DNA of 64,000 bases. Origin: Indioceanicola profundi (lineage in GTDB: Bacteria > Pseudomonadota > Alphaproteobacteria > Azospirillales > Azospirillaceae). The stretch spans positions 3,331,501-3,395,500 of the forward strand of contig NZ_CP030126.1 in NCBI RefSeq assembly GCF_003568845.1, given 5' to 3'. This document shows, piece after piece, positions 16,991 through 25,384 of this stretch. The notes beneath the pieces are model-generated. The model was not told the origin of the DNA and made no database searches. It saw only the letters and a list, made by a program, of their open reading frames with translations. The position numbers and the translations under genes were made by a program. Each line of letters opens with the position of its first letter. Within the stretch, counting starts at the first letter, position 1.

Positions 16991-17707
16991 ATGGTGAACC
17001 AATATAATCGGTACGCGGCTCCTGGCCGTGCCATCGATCAGGCCCAGTACGATGAGGGCCTGCGCCAGCACATGCTGCGCGTCTACAACTACATGTGCGT
17101 CGGCCTCGGGATCACCGGTCTGGTCGCCTTCCTCGGCGCCAGCTCGCCGGCCTTCGTCAACGCCGTCTACGGCACGCCCCTTCAGTGGGTGGTGATGCTG
17201 GCCCCGTTGGCCTTCGTCTTCGTGCTGAGCTGGAACTTCCACAAGATGAGCTTCTCCACGCTACAGGCACTGTTCTTCGTGTTCTGCGGCCTGATGGGCT
17301 TGTCGATGATGTACATCTTCCTGGTGTACTCGGGCGCCAGCATCGCACGCGTGTTCTTCATCACCGCGGGCATGTTCGCGGCGACCAGCCTGTACGGCTA
17401 TACGACCAAGAAGGACCTGTCCGGTATGGGCTCCTTCCTGTTCATGGGCCTGATCGGCATCCTGATCGCCGGGCTGGTGAACATCTTCCTGCAGTCCTCC
17501 GCGCTCCAGTTCGCGATCTCCGTGATCGGCGTGCTGGTGTTCACGGGCCTGACCGCCTGGGATACCCAGCGGATCAAGGAGACCTATGACGAGGGCTTCG
17601 GGGCGGAAAGCAACGGAAAGCTGGCCGTCATGGGCGCGCTGGGGCTGTATCTGAACTTCATCAACATGTTCCAGTTCCTGCTCCAGCTCTTCGGCAACCG
17701 CGAGTAA
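16991..17707 (+). CDS. Bax inhibitor-1/YccA family membrane protein
   Basis: 238 aa with seven hydrophobic segments typical of the BI-1/TMBIM family (pH-sensitive calcium-leak-type proteins; bacterial YccA modulates FtsH). Family features: a hydrophilic N-terminus with YDEGLRQHMLRVYNYM, LYGYTTKKDLS in the middle, and the C-terminal TAWDTQRIKETYDEG plus LYLNFINMFQFLLQLFG, where the conserved aspartate pair lies. Inner membrane. Monocistronic, with its own promoter and terminator. Confidence 0.93.
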   Translation: MVNQYNRYAAPGRAIDQAQYDEGLRQHMLRVYNYMCVGLGITGLVAFLGASSPAFVNAVYGTPLQWVVMLAPLAFVFVLSWNFHKMSFSTLQALFFVFCGLMGLSMMYIFLVYSGASIARVFFITAGMFAATSLYGYTTKKDLSGMGSFLFMGLIGILIAGLVNIFLQSSALQFAISVIGVLVFTGLTAWDTQRIKETYDEGFGAESNGKLAVMGALGLYLNFINMFQFLLQLFGNRE

Positions 17708-17719
17708 GAGCCGCGGAAC

Positions 17720-17797
17720 GGGCGCTGCTCTCAGCGCCCCGGCATGTGAACGGTACGGCAGCCGCCCGGGGGACCTTCCTCCGGGCGGTTTGCGTTT
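17720..17797 (+). terminator. double hairpin terminator after the BI-1 gene
   Basis: A first hairpin, GGGCGCTG-CTCT-CAGCGCCC (17720-17739), is followed by the terminator proper: CCGCCCGGGGG-ACCTT-CCTCCGGGCGG (17762-17788, one mismatch) with the T-rich tail TTTGCGTTT. Confidence 0.65.
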
Positions 17798-17902
17798 GGG
17801 CTTACGTCCGGACCATGCGGATGCGCGCTTGACCAAGGTTCGGCTGCATACAATCTCCCATGCGGTGCGGAGCCTTGCTCCGCTCTCGACAGAGGAATTC
17901 CC

Positions 17903-18280
17903 TTGTCAGCCCCTGTTTCCGACGATCCGCACGACCACCCGCCCGGCGATCCGACGCTGAAGGAGGAAAGGCGGCTGAACCGCCGATTCCGCCGGCTGGA
18001 GGGGCTGCTGCCCCGGCCCATGGGCAAGGGAGTGCGCGGCCTGCGCAAGCCCGGCCTCTGGATGGTGCGCATCCCTGTGGGCCTGCTGCTGATCATTGGC
18101 GGTTTTTTCAGCTTCCTGCCGGTGCTTGGGCTCTGGATGCTGCCGCTCGGCCTGCTGCTGCTGGCCGTGGACCTGCCCTTCCTCCAGGCCCCTGTCTCCC
18201 GCGCCATGGTGCGGGTGGAACGCTGGTGGCAGAACTTCCGGCGGCGGCATCGGTCCGACGATTCTCAGGACCCGGCCTGA
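17903..18280 (+). CDS. small membrane protein, conserved hypothetical
   Basis: 125 aa. An Arg-rich cytoplasmic N-terminus (ERRLNRRFRRLEGLLPRPMG) precedes one hydrophobic hairpin (VRIPVGLLLIIGGFFSFLPVLG, WMLPLGLLLLAVDLPFL) and a basic C-terminus. TTG start at 17903 with AGAGGA 8 nt upstream. The hydrophobic part recalls short alphaproteobacterial membrane proteins of unknown role. Its 3' end overlaps the convergent gene by 16 bp. Confidence 0.65.
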   Translation: MSAPVSDDPHDHPPGDPTLKEERRLNRRFRRLEGLLPRPMGKGVRGLRKPGLWMVRIPVGLLLIIGGFFSFLPVLGLWMLPLGLLLLAVDLPFLQAPVSRAMVRVERWWQNFRRRHRSDDSQDPA

Positions 18281-18576
18281 CCGGCCGGACTCAGCACCAC
18301 GACATTTTTCCCTTCGCCCCAGCAGCGGTGGCATTCGGCAACCGCCTCGGCCAGATCGTCCGGGCTGTCGGGGTCGCCGGGCAGGAACACGGCGATGCCC
18401 TTGTTGCCGGTGTTCAGCGATAGGACCAGCCGCCGGCCCGGCTCCGTCTCCGCCCCCATGACGACGAAGCGGCCGCCCTGGTCCCGGATCATGTGGGCCA
18501 GATCGGACGTGCCCGCGGTGGCGCGGGTCACCAGGACGATGTGGCGCTCGGTCAGCTCGGTCGTGATGGTGGGCAT
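18265..18576 (-). CDS. small hypothetical protein at the end of the metal ABC operon
   Basis: 103 aa, starting MPTITTELTERHIVLVTRA, 10 bp after the last permease gene, so probably co-transcribed. Alternating hydrophobic strands (IVLVTRA, GRFVVMGAE, RLVLSLN, IAVFLPGD, NVVVLS) and one helix with the only cysteine (ECHRC, C-x-x-x-x motif near 84-87 including a His) suggest a small alpha/beta protein. The His/Cys cluster might bind metal, which would suit the operon; this is speculation. Confidence 0.55.
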   Translation of the reverse strand: MPTITTELTERHIVLVTRATAGTSDLAHMIRDQGGRFVVMGAETEPGRRLVLSLNTGNKGIAVFLPGDPDSPDDLAEAVAECHRCWGEGKNVVVLSPAGQAGS

Positions 18577-18586
18577 TCGGCGTCTG

Positions 18587-19537
18587 TCAGGCGGCGGGCA
18601 GGGCGTCGGCCGGCCGGGTCTTGCGCCGGCGGACCAGTACCCCATAGCGCGGCGCCGCCAGGATCGCCAGTGCAAGGAACGCACCCGCCAGCGTCGCGAT
18701 CATGCCGGCCGCGTTGACGGAATTCTGGAAGCCCAGCCAGCCCGGCCCGAACGCCCCCAGCACATAGCCGCCGATCCCCGCCGCCCCGCCGAACAGCAGC
18801 GACAGCCGGATCTGTGCTCCCAGCCGGTCGGTCAGCATCCGGGCCGTGGCCGCGGGGCAGATCAGCATGGCGATGACCAGGATGGACCCCACCGCCTCGA
18901 ACGCGGCGATGGCGCAGGCGGCGGTCAGGGCGACAAGCCCGTGCTGGATCAGGGCGGAGTTGATGCCCTGGAGATCGGCCAGGGCCGGGTCGAAGCTGGC
19001 GATGGTCAGCTCCTTGAAGAACAGGGTGATCAGCAGGGCGGCCAGCACGAACACGGCGGCGAGCTGCCAGACCTCCCGCGGCAGGGTGAGCCAGATGGCG
19101 GGATCGGCCAGATCGCCCCAGCCCTGCGGGCCGAACCAGAGGATGTCCTCCAACTGGCCGTACAGCACGCAATCGGCGTCCAGATCCACGGCGTGGGCGG
19201 CCCCCTGCTCGATCAGCAGCACGCCCAGGGCGAACAGGCCGGTGAAGACGACGCCCATGGCCGCTCCCGGTTCGATCCGGCCGACGCGGCGCACCAGCTC
19301 GATCAGGAAGCCGGCCACCAGTGCGGCCACCAGCGCGCCGGTCAGCATCGGCATGGTGTCGCGGGTGCCGACCACCAGGAAGCCGGCCACGATGCCGGGC
19401 AGCACGGCATGGCTGATGGCGTCGCCCATCAGGCTCTGCCGCCGCAGAACCAGGAAATTCCCCACCAGCGCGCAGGACAGGCAGGCCAGGGTCGCGGCCA
19501 GGATGGCGGGCAGGTCGATGCTCAGGAACGGGTTCAC
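18587..19537 (-). CDS. metal ABC transporter permease 2 (ZnuB/TroD family)
   Basis: 316-aa inner-membrane permease of the ABC-3 family for Zn2+/Mn2+ uptake. GTG start at 19537 overlaps the stop of the preceding permease by a GTGA junction, a sign of translational coupling. Family motifs: LRRQSLMGDAISHAVLPG near the N-terminus and the EAA-like coupling segment FDPALADLQGIN; eight or more hydrophobic segments. Pairs with permease 1 to form the heterodimeric channel. Confidence 0.93.
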   Translation of the reverse strand: MNPFLSIDLPAILAATLACLSCALVGNFLVLRRQSLMGDAISHAVLPGIVAGFLVVGTRDTMPMLTGALVAALVAGFLIELVRRVGRIEPGAAMGVVFTGLFALGVLLIEQGAAHAVDLDADCVLYGQLEDILWFGPQGWGDLADPAIWLTLPREVWQLAAVFVLAALLITLFFKELTIASFDPALADLQGINSALIQHGLVALTAACAIAAFEAVGSILVIAMLICPAATARMLTDRLGAQIRLSLLFGGAAGIGGYVLGAFGPGWLGFQNSVNAAGMIATLAGAFLALAILAAPRYGVLVRRRKTRPADALPAA

Positions 19538-20436
19538 GGCCCGGCCTCCCCGCGCGCGATGACGCCCTTGACCTGCTCCCGCCGGATCGCGCGGGCCAGC
19601 AGCCCGCGGGCGGGTCCCAGCAGCAGGCTCAGGAAGAACAGCAGCGTGGCAACCAGCACGATGACGGCCCCCGCCGGCAGATCGGCATAGCTGGCGGACA
19701 GCCACGCCCCGATCAGGCCGGACAGGCCGCCGACGGTTCCCGCCACCGCCAGCATGACCGGCAGGCTGTCGCTCCAGAAGCGGGCAGCGGCCGGCGGGGT
19801 GATCAGCATGGCGATGATCAGGATCAGCCCCACGGTCTGCAGGCCCACCACGGTCACCAGCGTGACCAGCGCCATCAGCGCCAGATCGATCCGCCCCGCG
19901 GGCCAGCCCTGGACCCGGGCGAACTGCTCGTCGAAGGCGACCAGCCGCAGCTCCTTGAACAGGATCGCGACCGCGGCGACGGCCGCCAGGGCCAGCAGCC
20001 CGAGACCGATGGCCTCCGACGCCCGCATGCCCGCGGTCTGGCCGAAGATGAAGCTCTCGATCCCTGCCGCCCCGCCGGTGGGCAGGGCCTGCACCACGGA
20101 CAGCAGCACTACGCCGATGCCGAAGAACACGGACAGCACGGCCCCGATGGCCGCATCCTCCGCCAGCCTTGTATGGCGGGTGATCGCCTGGACGGCGACG
20201 ACGCCCAGCCAGCCGCTGATCGCCGCCCCCGCCAGCAGCAGGGGCAGGGACCGCCCCTCCACCCCCAGCAGGGCGCCGACGATGAAGGCCCCGGCCAACC
20301 CCGGCAGGGTGGCATGGGACAGCGCGTCGCTGACCAGCGACCGCTTCCGCAGCAGCATGAAGCACCCCACCACCCCGGCGGCAACGCCCAGCGCCGTCGC
20401 CCCGAACAGCACGACCAGGGTGTTGTAGGGGATCAT
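19534..20436 (-). CDS. metal ABC transporter permease 1 (TroC family)
   Basis: 300-aa ABC-3 permease. Motifs: LRKRSLVSDALSHATLPGL, FDEQFARVQGW coupling segment, IIAMLITPPAAARFW. ATG at 20436 has a GGAG site 7 nt upstream. The 133 bp between this gene and the ATPase gene upstream hold a GTAGGTCG-foot palindrome, the only large gap inside the operon. The upstream in-frame extension to 20532 passes through that repeat and is not coding. Confidence 0.93.
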   Translation of the reverse strand: MIPYNTLVVLFGATALGVAAGVVGCFMLLRKRSLVSDALSHATLPGLAGAFIVGALLGVEGRSLPLLLAGAAISGWLGVVAVQAITRHTRLAEDAAIGAVLSVFFGIGVVLLSVVQALPTGGAAGIESFIFGQTAGMRASEAIGLGLLALAAVAAVAILFKELRLVAFDEQFARVQGWPAGRIDLALMALVTLVTVVGLQTVGLILIIAMLITPPAAARFWSDSLPVMLAVAGTVGGLSGLIGAWLSASYADLPAGAVIVLVATLLFFLSLLLGPARGLLARAIRREQVKGVIARGEAGP

Positions 20437-20454
20437 GGGCGGACTCCGCCGTCC

Positions 20455-20550
20455 CGTAGATCGGATCGAGCCCACGGGGCGCTGATCCGACGCGGTGGTG
20501 TCGATCGGAAGCTCCGTGTCGGATCGGCGCATTGCCTGATCCGACCTACG
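20455..20550. repeat. GTAGGTCG-foot long palindrome (type 3) inside the metal ABC operon
   Basis: 96 bp with ends CGTAGATCGGATCGAGCCC and GATCCGACCTACG and inner arms around CTGATCCGACGC and GTGTCGGATCGG. Same family as 3920-4013. It lies between the ATPase stop (20570) and the permease start (20436), so it is transcribed as part of the operon mRNA and should fold into a strong hairpin. Confidence 0.8.
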
Positions 20551-20569
20551 GAACGGAGCCCGGCCCGCA

Positions 20570-21355
20570 TCACAGCCCCACCACCCAGGGCTCCCGCCCG
20601 CGCTGGCCGTAGGCGAGGCGGAGGTTTTCCTCGGTCAGGGTGTCGGCCACCGTGCCGGCGGCGATCAGGCGGCCGTTCAGCATCAGCACATGGTCGAAGG
20701 TGCTGGCCACGGTCTGGAGATCATGGTGCACGCAGATCACCGTGCGGCCCTGGGCGTCCAGATCCTTCAGCACGGCCAGCACAGCCTCCTCCGTGCGGGC
20801 ATCGACGCCGGCCAGGGGCTCGTCCATGAAATAGAGCTGGGCCTCCTGCGCCAGGGCGCGGGCCAGGAACACGCGCTGCTGCTGGCCGCCGGAAAGCTGG
20901 CCGATCTGGCGGTGGGCGAAATCGGCCATGCCGACCCGGTCCAGGGCGGCCATCGCCGCCTCCCGGTGCGCCTTGGACACACGCCGGCACCAGCCGATCA
21001 TGCCGTAGCGGCCCATCGCCACCACCTCCAGCGCGGAGATGGGGAAATCCCAGTCCACGCTCTCCCGCTGGGGCACATAGCCGATCAGGCGGCGCTGGCG
21101 GCTCAGCGGCCTGCCATAGACCTCCACCGTGCCGGACAGCTTGGGCACAAGGCCGAGGCAGGTCTTCAGGAAGGTGGACTTGCCGGCCCCGTTCGGCCCG
21201 ATCACGGCGATCAGCCCGCCGGCGGGCGCGGCCCAGGTCACGTCGCGCAGCACGGGCTGGCGGTGATAGGCGACGGACAGGTTGCGCACGGCCAGCGGGC
21301 TCACCCCCGCATGGCGGGGCGGCAGGAAATCCAGGCTCTTCAGCCGTTGCAGCAT
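20570..21355 (-). CDS. metal ABC transporter ATP-binding protein (TroB/ZnuC family)
   Basis: 261 aa. Walker A GPNGAGKST (53-61), Q-loop VPQRESVDWDFP, signature LSGGQQQR, Walker B LYFMDEP and switch His in VHHD are all intact. The VDWDFPIS segment is typical of manganese/zinc/iron importers. It starts 14 bp after the binding-protein stop and powers uptake through the two permeases. Confidence 0.95.
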   Translation of the reverse strand: MLQRLKSLDFLPPRHAGVSPLAVRNLSVAYHRQPVLRDVTWAAPAGGLIAVIGPNGAGKSTFLKTCLGLVPKLSGTVEVYGRPLSRQRRLIGYVPQRESVDWDFPISALEVVAMGRYGMIGWCRRVSKAHREAAMAALDRVGMADFAHRQIGQLSGGQQQRVFLARALAQEAQLYFMDEPLAGVDARTEEAVLAVLKDLDAQGRTVICVHHDLQTVASTFDHVLMLNGRLIAAGTVADTLTEENLRLAYGQRGREPWVVGL

Positions 21356-21369
21356 GCGTCACCCGTTCC

Positions 21370-22365
21370 TCAGCCCGCGCGGGCCAGCCGGCCCTGGAAG
21401 CCGCCGGCCGGGGCGTCGCCGCCCAAGGCGCGGGCGATGGTCGTCACATTGTGGTCGATCATGCCGACATAGGTGCCCTCATAGGTGCCGGGGGCGCCCA
21501 TGGCGTCGGAGAACAGGCTTCCGCCGATCACGACCTTGTGCCCGCGGCTGGCCGCCCCCTCGATCAGGGCGCGGACATTGCGGTCGGTCACGCTGGTCTC
21601 GACGAACACGGCCGGGATTTTCCGGTCCACCAGCATGGACACGATCTCCTCCACCCGCTGCAGCCCGGCCTCGCTCTCCGTGCTCAGCCCCTGGATTCCC
21701 ACCACCTCCACCCCATAGGCGCGGCCCAGATAGTTGAAGGCGTCGTGGGCGGTGACCAGAACGCGGGCGGCGTCCGGAACGCTGGACAGCACCTGCCCGG
21801 CATAATCGTGCAGCCGCCGTAACTGCGTGCCATAGGCGGCCTCATTGGCCCGGAAACCGTCCACACCATCCGGGTCGAGCTTGGAAAGCGCCTCCACCAC
21901 CCCGTCCATGGCCTGGGTCCAGAGGGCGACATCCATCCAGACATGGGGATCGTACTGGCCCTCGAACTCCGCCGGGGCCAGCAGCCTGTCCTTGGGCATC
22001 CACTCGCTGACGGCATGGACCGGCTTGCCGCTGCCGCCGATGCGCAGCAGGGCGTCGGTCATTTTGCCTTCCAGCAGCAGGCCGTTGTAGAAGACGGCGT
22101 CCGCCGCCATCAGCCGGCCGATGTCGCTGCGGGTCAGCTTGTAGGTGTGGGGATCGATCCCCTCCTGCAGCAGGCCCGTGACCTCCGCCCGGCTGGCCGC
22201 CACGATCCGCACCATGTCGGCAACCTGGCCGGTGGTGGCGACGATGGCGGGCTTCGCCCAGGCCCTGGCCGGCAATAGCGCGCCTGCGGCCGTCGCGGCG
22301 GCCAGCGCCAGCAGGCGGCGGCGCGACAGATCGTGTCCAGTGAAGCGGGGCAGGGTTCGGCTCAT
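21370..22365 (-). CDS. TroA-like zinc/manganese ABC substrate-binding protein
   Basis: 331-aa periplasmic cluster A-I solute-binding protein. The N-terminus has an RRRLLALAAATAAG Tat/Sec-type signal ending near ARAWA (37). Metal ligands can be placed at His73 (DPHTY), His141 (YDPHVW), His207 (TAHDAF) and Asp287 (FSDAMG), with the spacing of TroA (His-His-His-Asp) rather than the His-His-Glu-Asp of strict Mn proteins such as PsaA. TroA binds both Zn and Mn. First gene of the operon; the leader has an AT-rich pocket (about 22424-22440) but no operator that can be recognised. Confidence 0.93.
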   Translation of the reverse strand: MSRTLPRFTGHDLSRRRLLALAAATAAGALLPARAWAKPAIVATTGQVADMVRIVAASRAEVTGLLQEGIDPHTYKLTRSDIGRLMAADAVFYNGLLLEGKMTDALLRIGGSGKPVHAVSEWMPKDRLLAPAEFEGQYDPHVWMDVALWTQAMDGVVEALSKLDPDGVDGFRANEAAYGTQLRRLHDYAGQVLSSVPDAARVLVTAHDAFNYLGRAYGVEVVGIQGLSTESEAGLQRVEEIVSMLVDRKIPAVFVETSVTDRNVRALIEGAASRGHKVVIGGSLFSDAMGAPGTYEGTYVGMIDHNVTTIARALGGDAPAGGFQGRLARAG

Positions 22366-22513
22366 CTCGTGTCCAGCGCTTCGGCGGTCGGAACGGGTGC
22401 TCCACCCTTTGGATATAAATCGGGAAATCGCCGCCGCAAGCGGGCGTCCCTTCCATGAACACGGCTGAGCCGGATCGGTGCCCTGAATTCCGGCACTTTC
22501 CCGGAATCCACCA

Positions 22514-23167
22514 TCACGGCGTGCGCCCGCGCCGGGCCGTCTTCACCACGACGGGATGCTCCATCAGGGCCAGGAAGGGCAGGTCGCTGGGGCGGTTTCC
22601 ATAGCCGTAGGTCGTGGCGAAGGGGCCGTTCCGTTCCAGATACTCGGTGATGCGCCGGGCCTTCTCCTCCCGCACGCAGTTCCCGCCATGGCACATGCGG
22701 CCGGTCAGGATGCCGTCCGCGATCTCCATCTCCGTGGCGATCAGATCGTCCACGGGCAGGTCGCCCAGCAGGTCGGGCATGTACAGCTTCAAGGCCCCGG
22801 TCGCCACCACCACCCGGTCGCCCCGGTCGGCATGTCGGCGCAGCGCCTCCAGGATGGTGGGGTTCCAACGTATCCAGGCGCCGAGCTGCTTGGCCGCGGC
22901 GCGCGCCTGCTCGACCGGCACGCCTTTCAGGGTGCGCTTCAGCAGGCCGGCCTTGACGGCGGTGCGGCTGTCCTCCCGCCCGCTGCGCACGGCGCGGTCC
23001 CACACGCTTGCGCGCACGGCGCGCAGCAGGGCGGTGCGGGCGCGGGTGCGGCCGGCCACCAGCTCCAGGAAGGGCAGCAGGCTGTCCCCCTGGACCAGGG
23101 TTCCGTCGAAATCGAAGATGGCAAGGCCGGGCGCGTCGTGGCCCGGCCGGGGATCGGCGCTGGTCAT
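22514..23167 (-). CDS. HAD-IB family phosphatase (SerB-like)
   Basis: 217 aa. Motif I FDFDGTL with nucleophile Asp19 and Asp21; motif II Thr in VVATGA; C2-cap region between; Lys in REEKARR; motif IV is GYGNRPSDLPF, where the first acidic residue usually seen (GD) is Asn/Gly and only the second Asp is kept, a variant seen in some HAD-IB groups. Likely a phosphomonoesterase; substrate not determinable. Transcribed away from the metal operon start, 148 bp between them. Confidence 0.8.
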   Translation of the reverse strand: MTSADPRPGHDAPGLAIFDFDGTLVQGDSLLPFLELVAGRTRARTALLRAVRASVWDRAVRSGREDSRTAVKAGLLKRTLKGVPVEQARAAAKQLGAWIRWNPTILEALRRHADRGDRVVVATGALKLYMPDLLGDLPVDDLIATEMEIADGILTGRMCHGGNCVREEKARRITEYLERNGPFATTYGYGNRPSDLPFLALMEHPVVVKTARRGRTP

Positions 23168-23200
23168 GGCTACGCAACAGACCGGGTCACGACATGATCC

Positions 23201-23632
23201 TCACAGCCGCACGCGGCGGCGAAGGGCGACGCCGGCCCACGCGCCGACGATCACGGCCAGCGGCGTCATCCACTCCCCATGGGCGAAGGGACCGTTGTTC
23301 CAGGGGCCATCGGCGAAGTCCAGCAGCCGGGCCAGCGCCCCGCCCAGGGACAACAGGGTCAGCACGCCCATGAACACCCGGCTGGCGGTGGATTCGTCGC
23401 CCGACAGCCGCAGCCGCAGCCGCTTCAGCGTCAGCCGAAGCCCGGCATGGGCCAGGAAGGAGGAGGCCGCGCTGAGCAGCAGGGGAACCAGCACCAGCGC
23501 CACCGGATCGGGCAGTTCGCCGCCGCTGGGCACCAGGCCCAGATGCGCCACCAGTCCCAGCTTCAACATGAACAGCCATACCACGCCATAGAAGATGGCG
23601 TAGATCAGAACGCCGTTGGCGAGATGGCTCAT
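23201..23632 (-). CDS. hypothetical membrane protein, 143 aa
   Basis: Unrecognised. Four hydrophobic segments: NGVLIYAIFYGVVWLFML, VALVLVPLLLSAASSFLA, VFMGVLTLLSLGGAL and MTPLAVIVGAWAGVAL, with an Arg-rich cytoplasmic loop in the middle (LRLTLKRLRLRL) and basic C-terminus. It starts upstream of the HAD gene with a 33-bp gap, so the two may be an operon. Confidence 0.65.
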   Translation of the reverse strand: MSHLANGVLIYAIFYGVVWLFMLKLGLVAHLGLVPSGGELPDPVALVLVPLLLSAASSFLAHAGLRLTLKRLRLRLSGDESTASRVFMGVLTLLSLGGALARLLDFADGPWNNGPFAHGEWMTPLAVIVGAWAGVALRRRVRL

Positions 23633-23826
23633 CGCACGGTGGAACTGGACTGCGCGGTCGAACAGCTCTGCCTCCTTGGCCGTGGCGGACGGAAGGCCCG
23701 CGCAGCCGGCATATGGGGGAATACCCCTACGAGGGCCATGAAATACTGTCCGCGCTTTCCTCTCAAGCCCTTTCCAGGTATTGCCTGCCCGGAAACCGGA
23801 CCTGCGGAAAGAAGAGGGTGGCCGTC

Positions 23827-24768
23827 ATGGCGCGCGAAAAGATCATCATCGACACCGATCCCGGCCAGGACGATGCCGTCGCCATGCTGCTGGCCCTGGC
23901 CAGCCCCGAGGAGTTCGAGGTGCTGGGCATCACCGCCGTAGCCGGCAACGCGCCGCTGCACATGACGGAGGTGAACGCCCGCAAGATCTGCGAGCTGGCC
24001 GGCCGCCCGGACATCAAGGTCTTCGCCGGCTGCGACCGCCCCATGTTCCGCGAGCTGCACACCGCACCCGAGGTGCACGGCCCCACCGGTCTGAACGGGC
24101 CGGACCTGCCGGAACCGACAATGCCCTTGCAGCCGCAGCATGCGGTGGACTGGATCGTGGAAACGGTGATGGCGCACGAGCCCGGCACGGTCACGCTGGT
24201 CCCCGTCGGCCCGCTGACCAACATCGCCCGCGCCCTGATGAAGGAGCCGCGGCTGGCCGCCCGGGTGAAGCAGATCGTCATCATGGGCGGCGCCCAGACG
24301 GAAGGCGGCAACTCCACCCCGGTGGCGGAGTTCAACATCTATGTGGACCCGCACGCGGCCGACATCGTGATGCGGTCGGGGGCGGAGATCGTGATGTTCC
24401 CGCTGGACGTCACCCACCAGGTGCTGACCGCCCAGCGCTACATGGACCGGCTGGAAGCGGTGGGCACGCCCGTGGCCAAGGCCACGATCCAGATGCTGGA
24501 TTATTACCGCCAGTACGACCAGAAGAAGTACGGCACCGATGGCGGTCCCCTGCACGACCCCTGCACCATCGCCTGGCTGCTGAAGCCGGACCTCTTCACC
24601 GGCAAGAAGGTGAATGTGGAGATCGAGGTGCAGAGCCCGCTCACCATCGGCCAGACCGTGGTGGACCACTTCGCCAAGACCGGCCGCCCCAAGAACGCCG
24701 TCTACATGACCAAGGCCGACGAGGCCGGCTTCTGGGACCTGCTGATCGAGCGTCTGGCGCGCCTGTAA
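23827..24768 (+). CDS. inosine-uridine-type nucleoside hydrolase
   Basis: 313 aa, usual size. Ca2+-binding signature DTDPGQDDA (Asp9, Asp11, Asp15, Asp16), the VPVGPLTN strand-turn, NIYVDPHAA and an active-site His in PLHDPC are present. It hydrolyses ribonucleosides to base and ribose in purine/pyrimidine salvage; base preference cannot be read off. ATG at 23827 follows AAGAAGAGGG; the in-frame extension to 23713 lacks family similarity. Its stop is 24 bp from the distal end of repeat element B. Confidence 0.93.
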   Translation: MAREKIIIDTDPGQDDAVAMLLALASPEEFEVLGITAVAGNAPLHMTEVNARKICELAGRPDIKVFAGCDRPMFRELHTAPEVHGPTGLNGPDLPEPTMPLQPQHAVDWIVETVMAHEPGTVTLVPVGPLTNIARALMKEPRLAARVKQIVIMGGAQTEGGNSTPVAEFNIYVDPHAADIVMRSGAEIVMFPLDVTHQVLTAQRYMDRLEAVGTPVAKATIQMLDYYRQYDQKKYGTDGGPLHDPCTIAWLLKPDLFTGKKVNVEIEVQSPLTIGQTVVDHFAKTGRPKNAVYMTKADEAGFWDLLIERLARL

Positions 24769-24792
24769 GGATTGCCAGCGATCACGCTAATG

Positions 24793-25378
24793 CGTAGGTC
24801 GGTCACGCAGAGCGTGGCCGACGGCCTTCGCCTGTGTTCCGGGCCATTCGACTCTGTCCTTCCCGTGGGAAGGGGCGGTTCAGGGTATGGGCAAGGGTGA
24901 ATAGGATGAATGGGATGGCGCGCCGGACCGGCGGAGCCGATCCTGGATCACCTTCACGCACCGGCGGATGAGGTGTTCTCCCTCATCCTATCCATCCCAT
25001 TCATCCTTGCCTGATTCCAGACCGCCTGCCGGAACTGGCGCGGACAGGGTCGAATGGATGGGCCGGTGACATCTCGAAAGATGAAAATGATGAAGAGGAT
25101 GAAAACGATGGTGCGGGGCTATTCGGCTTCCGCCTCAGCTCCTGCCCGGTCTTGATCACTGCCTGCGGCGCGCCCGGTCCATCATCTTCATCCTTCCCAT
25201 CCTTTTCATCATTCAAGCTGTCACCAGCCCCGACGCCGAAGCGGCGATAGTCCTGTCGGCCACGCTCCGCGTGACCGACCTACTCCGGACTCGTAGGTCG
25301 CAAGGAGGCCGGATTGCGACGTTGGCGCCGGGCAATCGCCGGAACCGTCGCAATCCGCTGCGCTCCTTGCGACCTACG
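24793..25378 (-). repeat. composite hairpin element, copy B (inverted)
   Basis: 586 bp, opposite orientation to copies A, C and D. Read on the plus strand: distal P2-type hairpin with GTAGGTCGGTCACGC (24793-24824), P4 (about 24895-25011), P3 (about 25072-25220), P2 (25252-25283), P1 palindrome (25292-25378). P1 lies 6 bp from the stop codon of the acuI-like gene, its neighbour on that side. The whole gap between 24768 and 25385 is this element, with no other gene. A 71-codon frame through P3 is not considered coding. Confidence 0.88.
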
Positions 25379-25384
25379 GCGGCA

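Noticed and set aside
25001-25216. A 71-aa protein (MNDEKDGKDEDDG...) conserved between repeat copies B and C
   Set aside because: It runs through the P3 inverted repeat, where codons merely reflect the purine-rich arms. Copy A stops after 46 codons and copy D after 9, so conservation follows the DNA repeat, not a protein.
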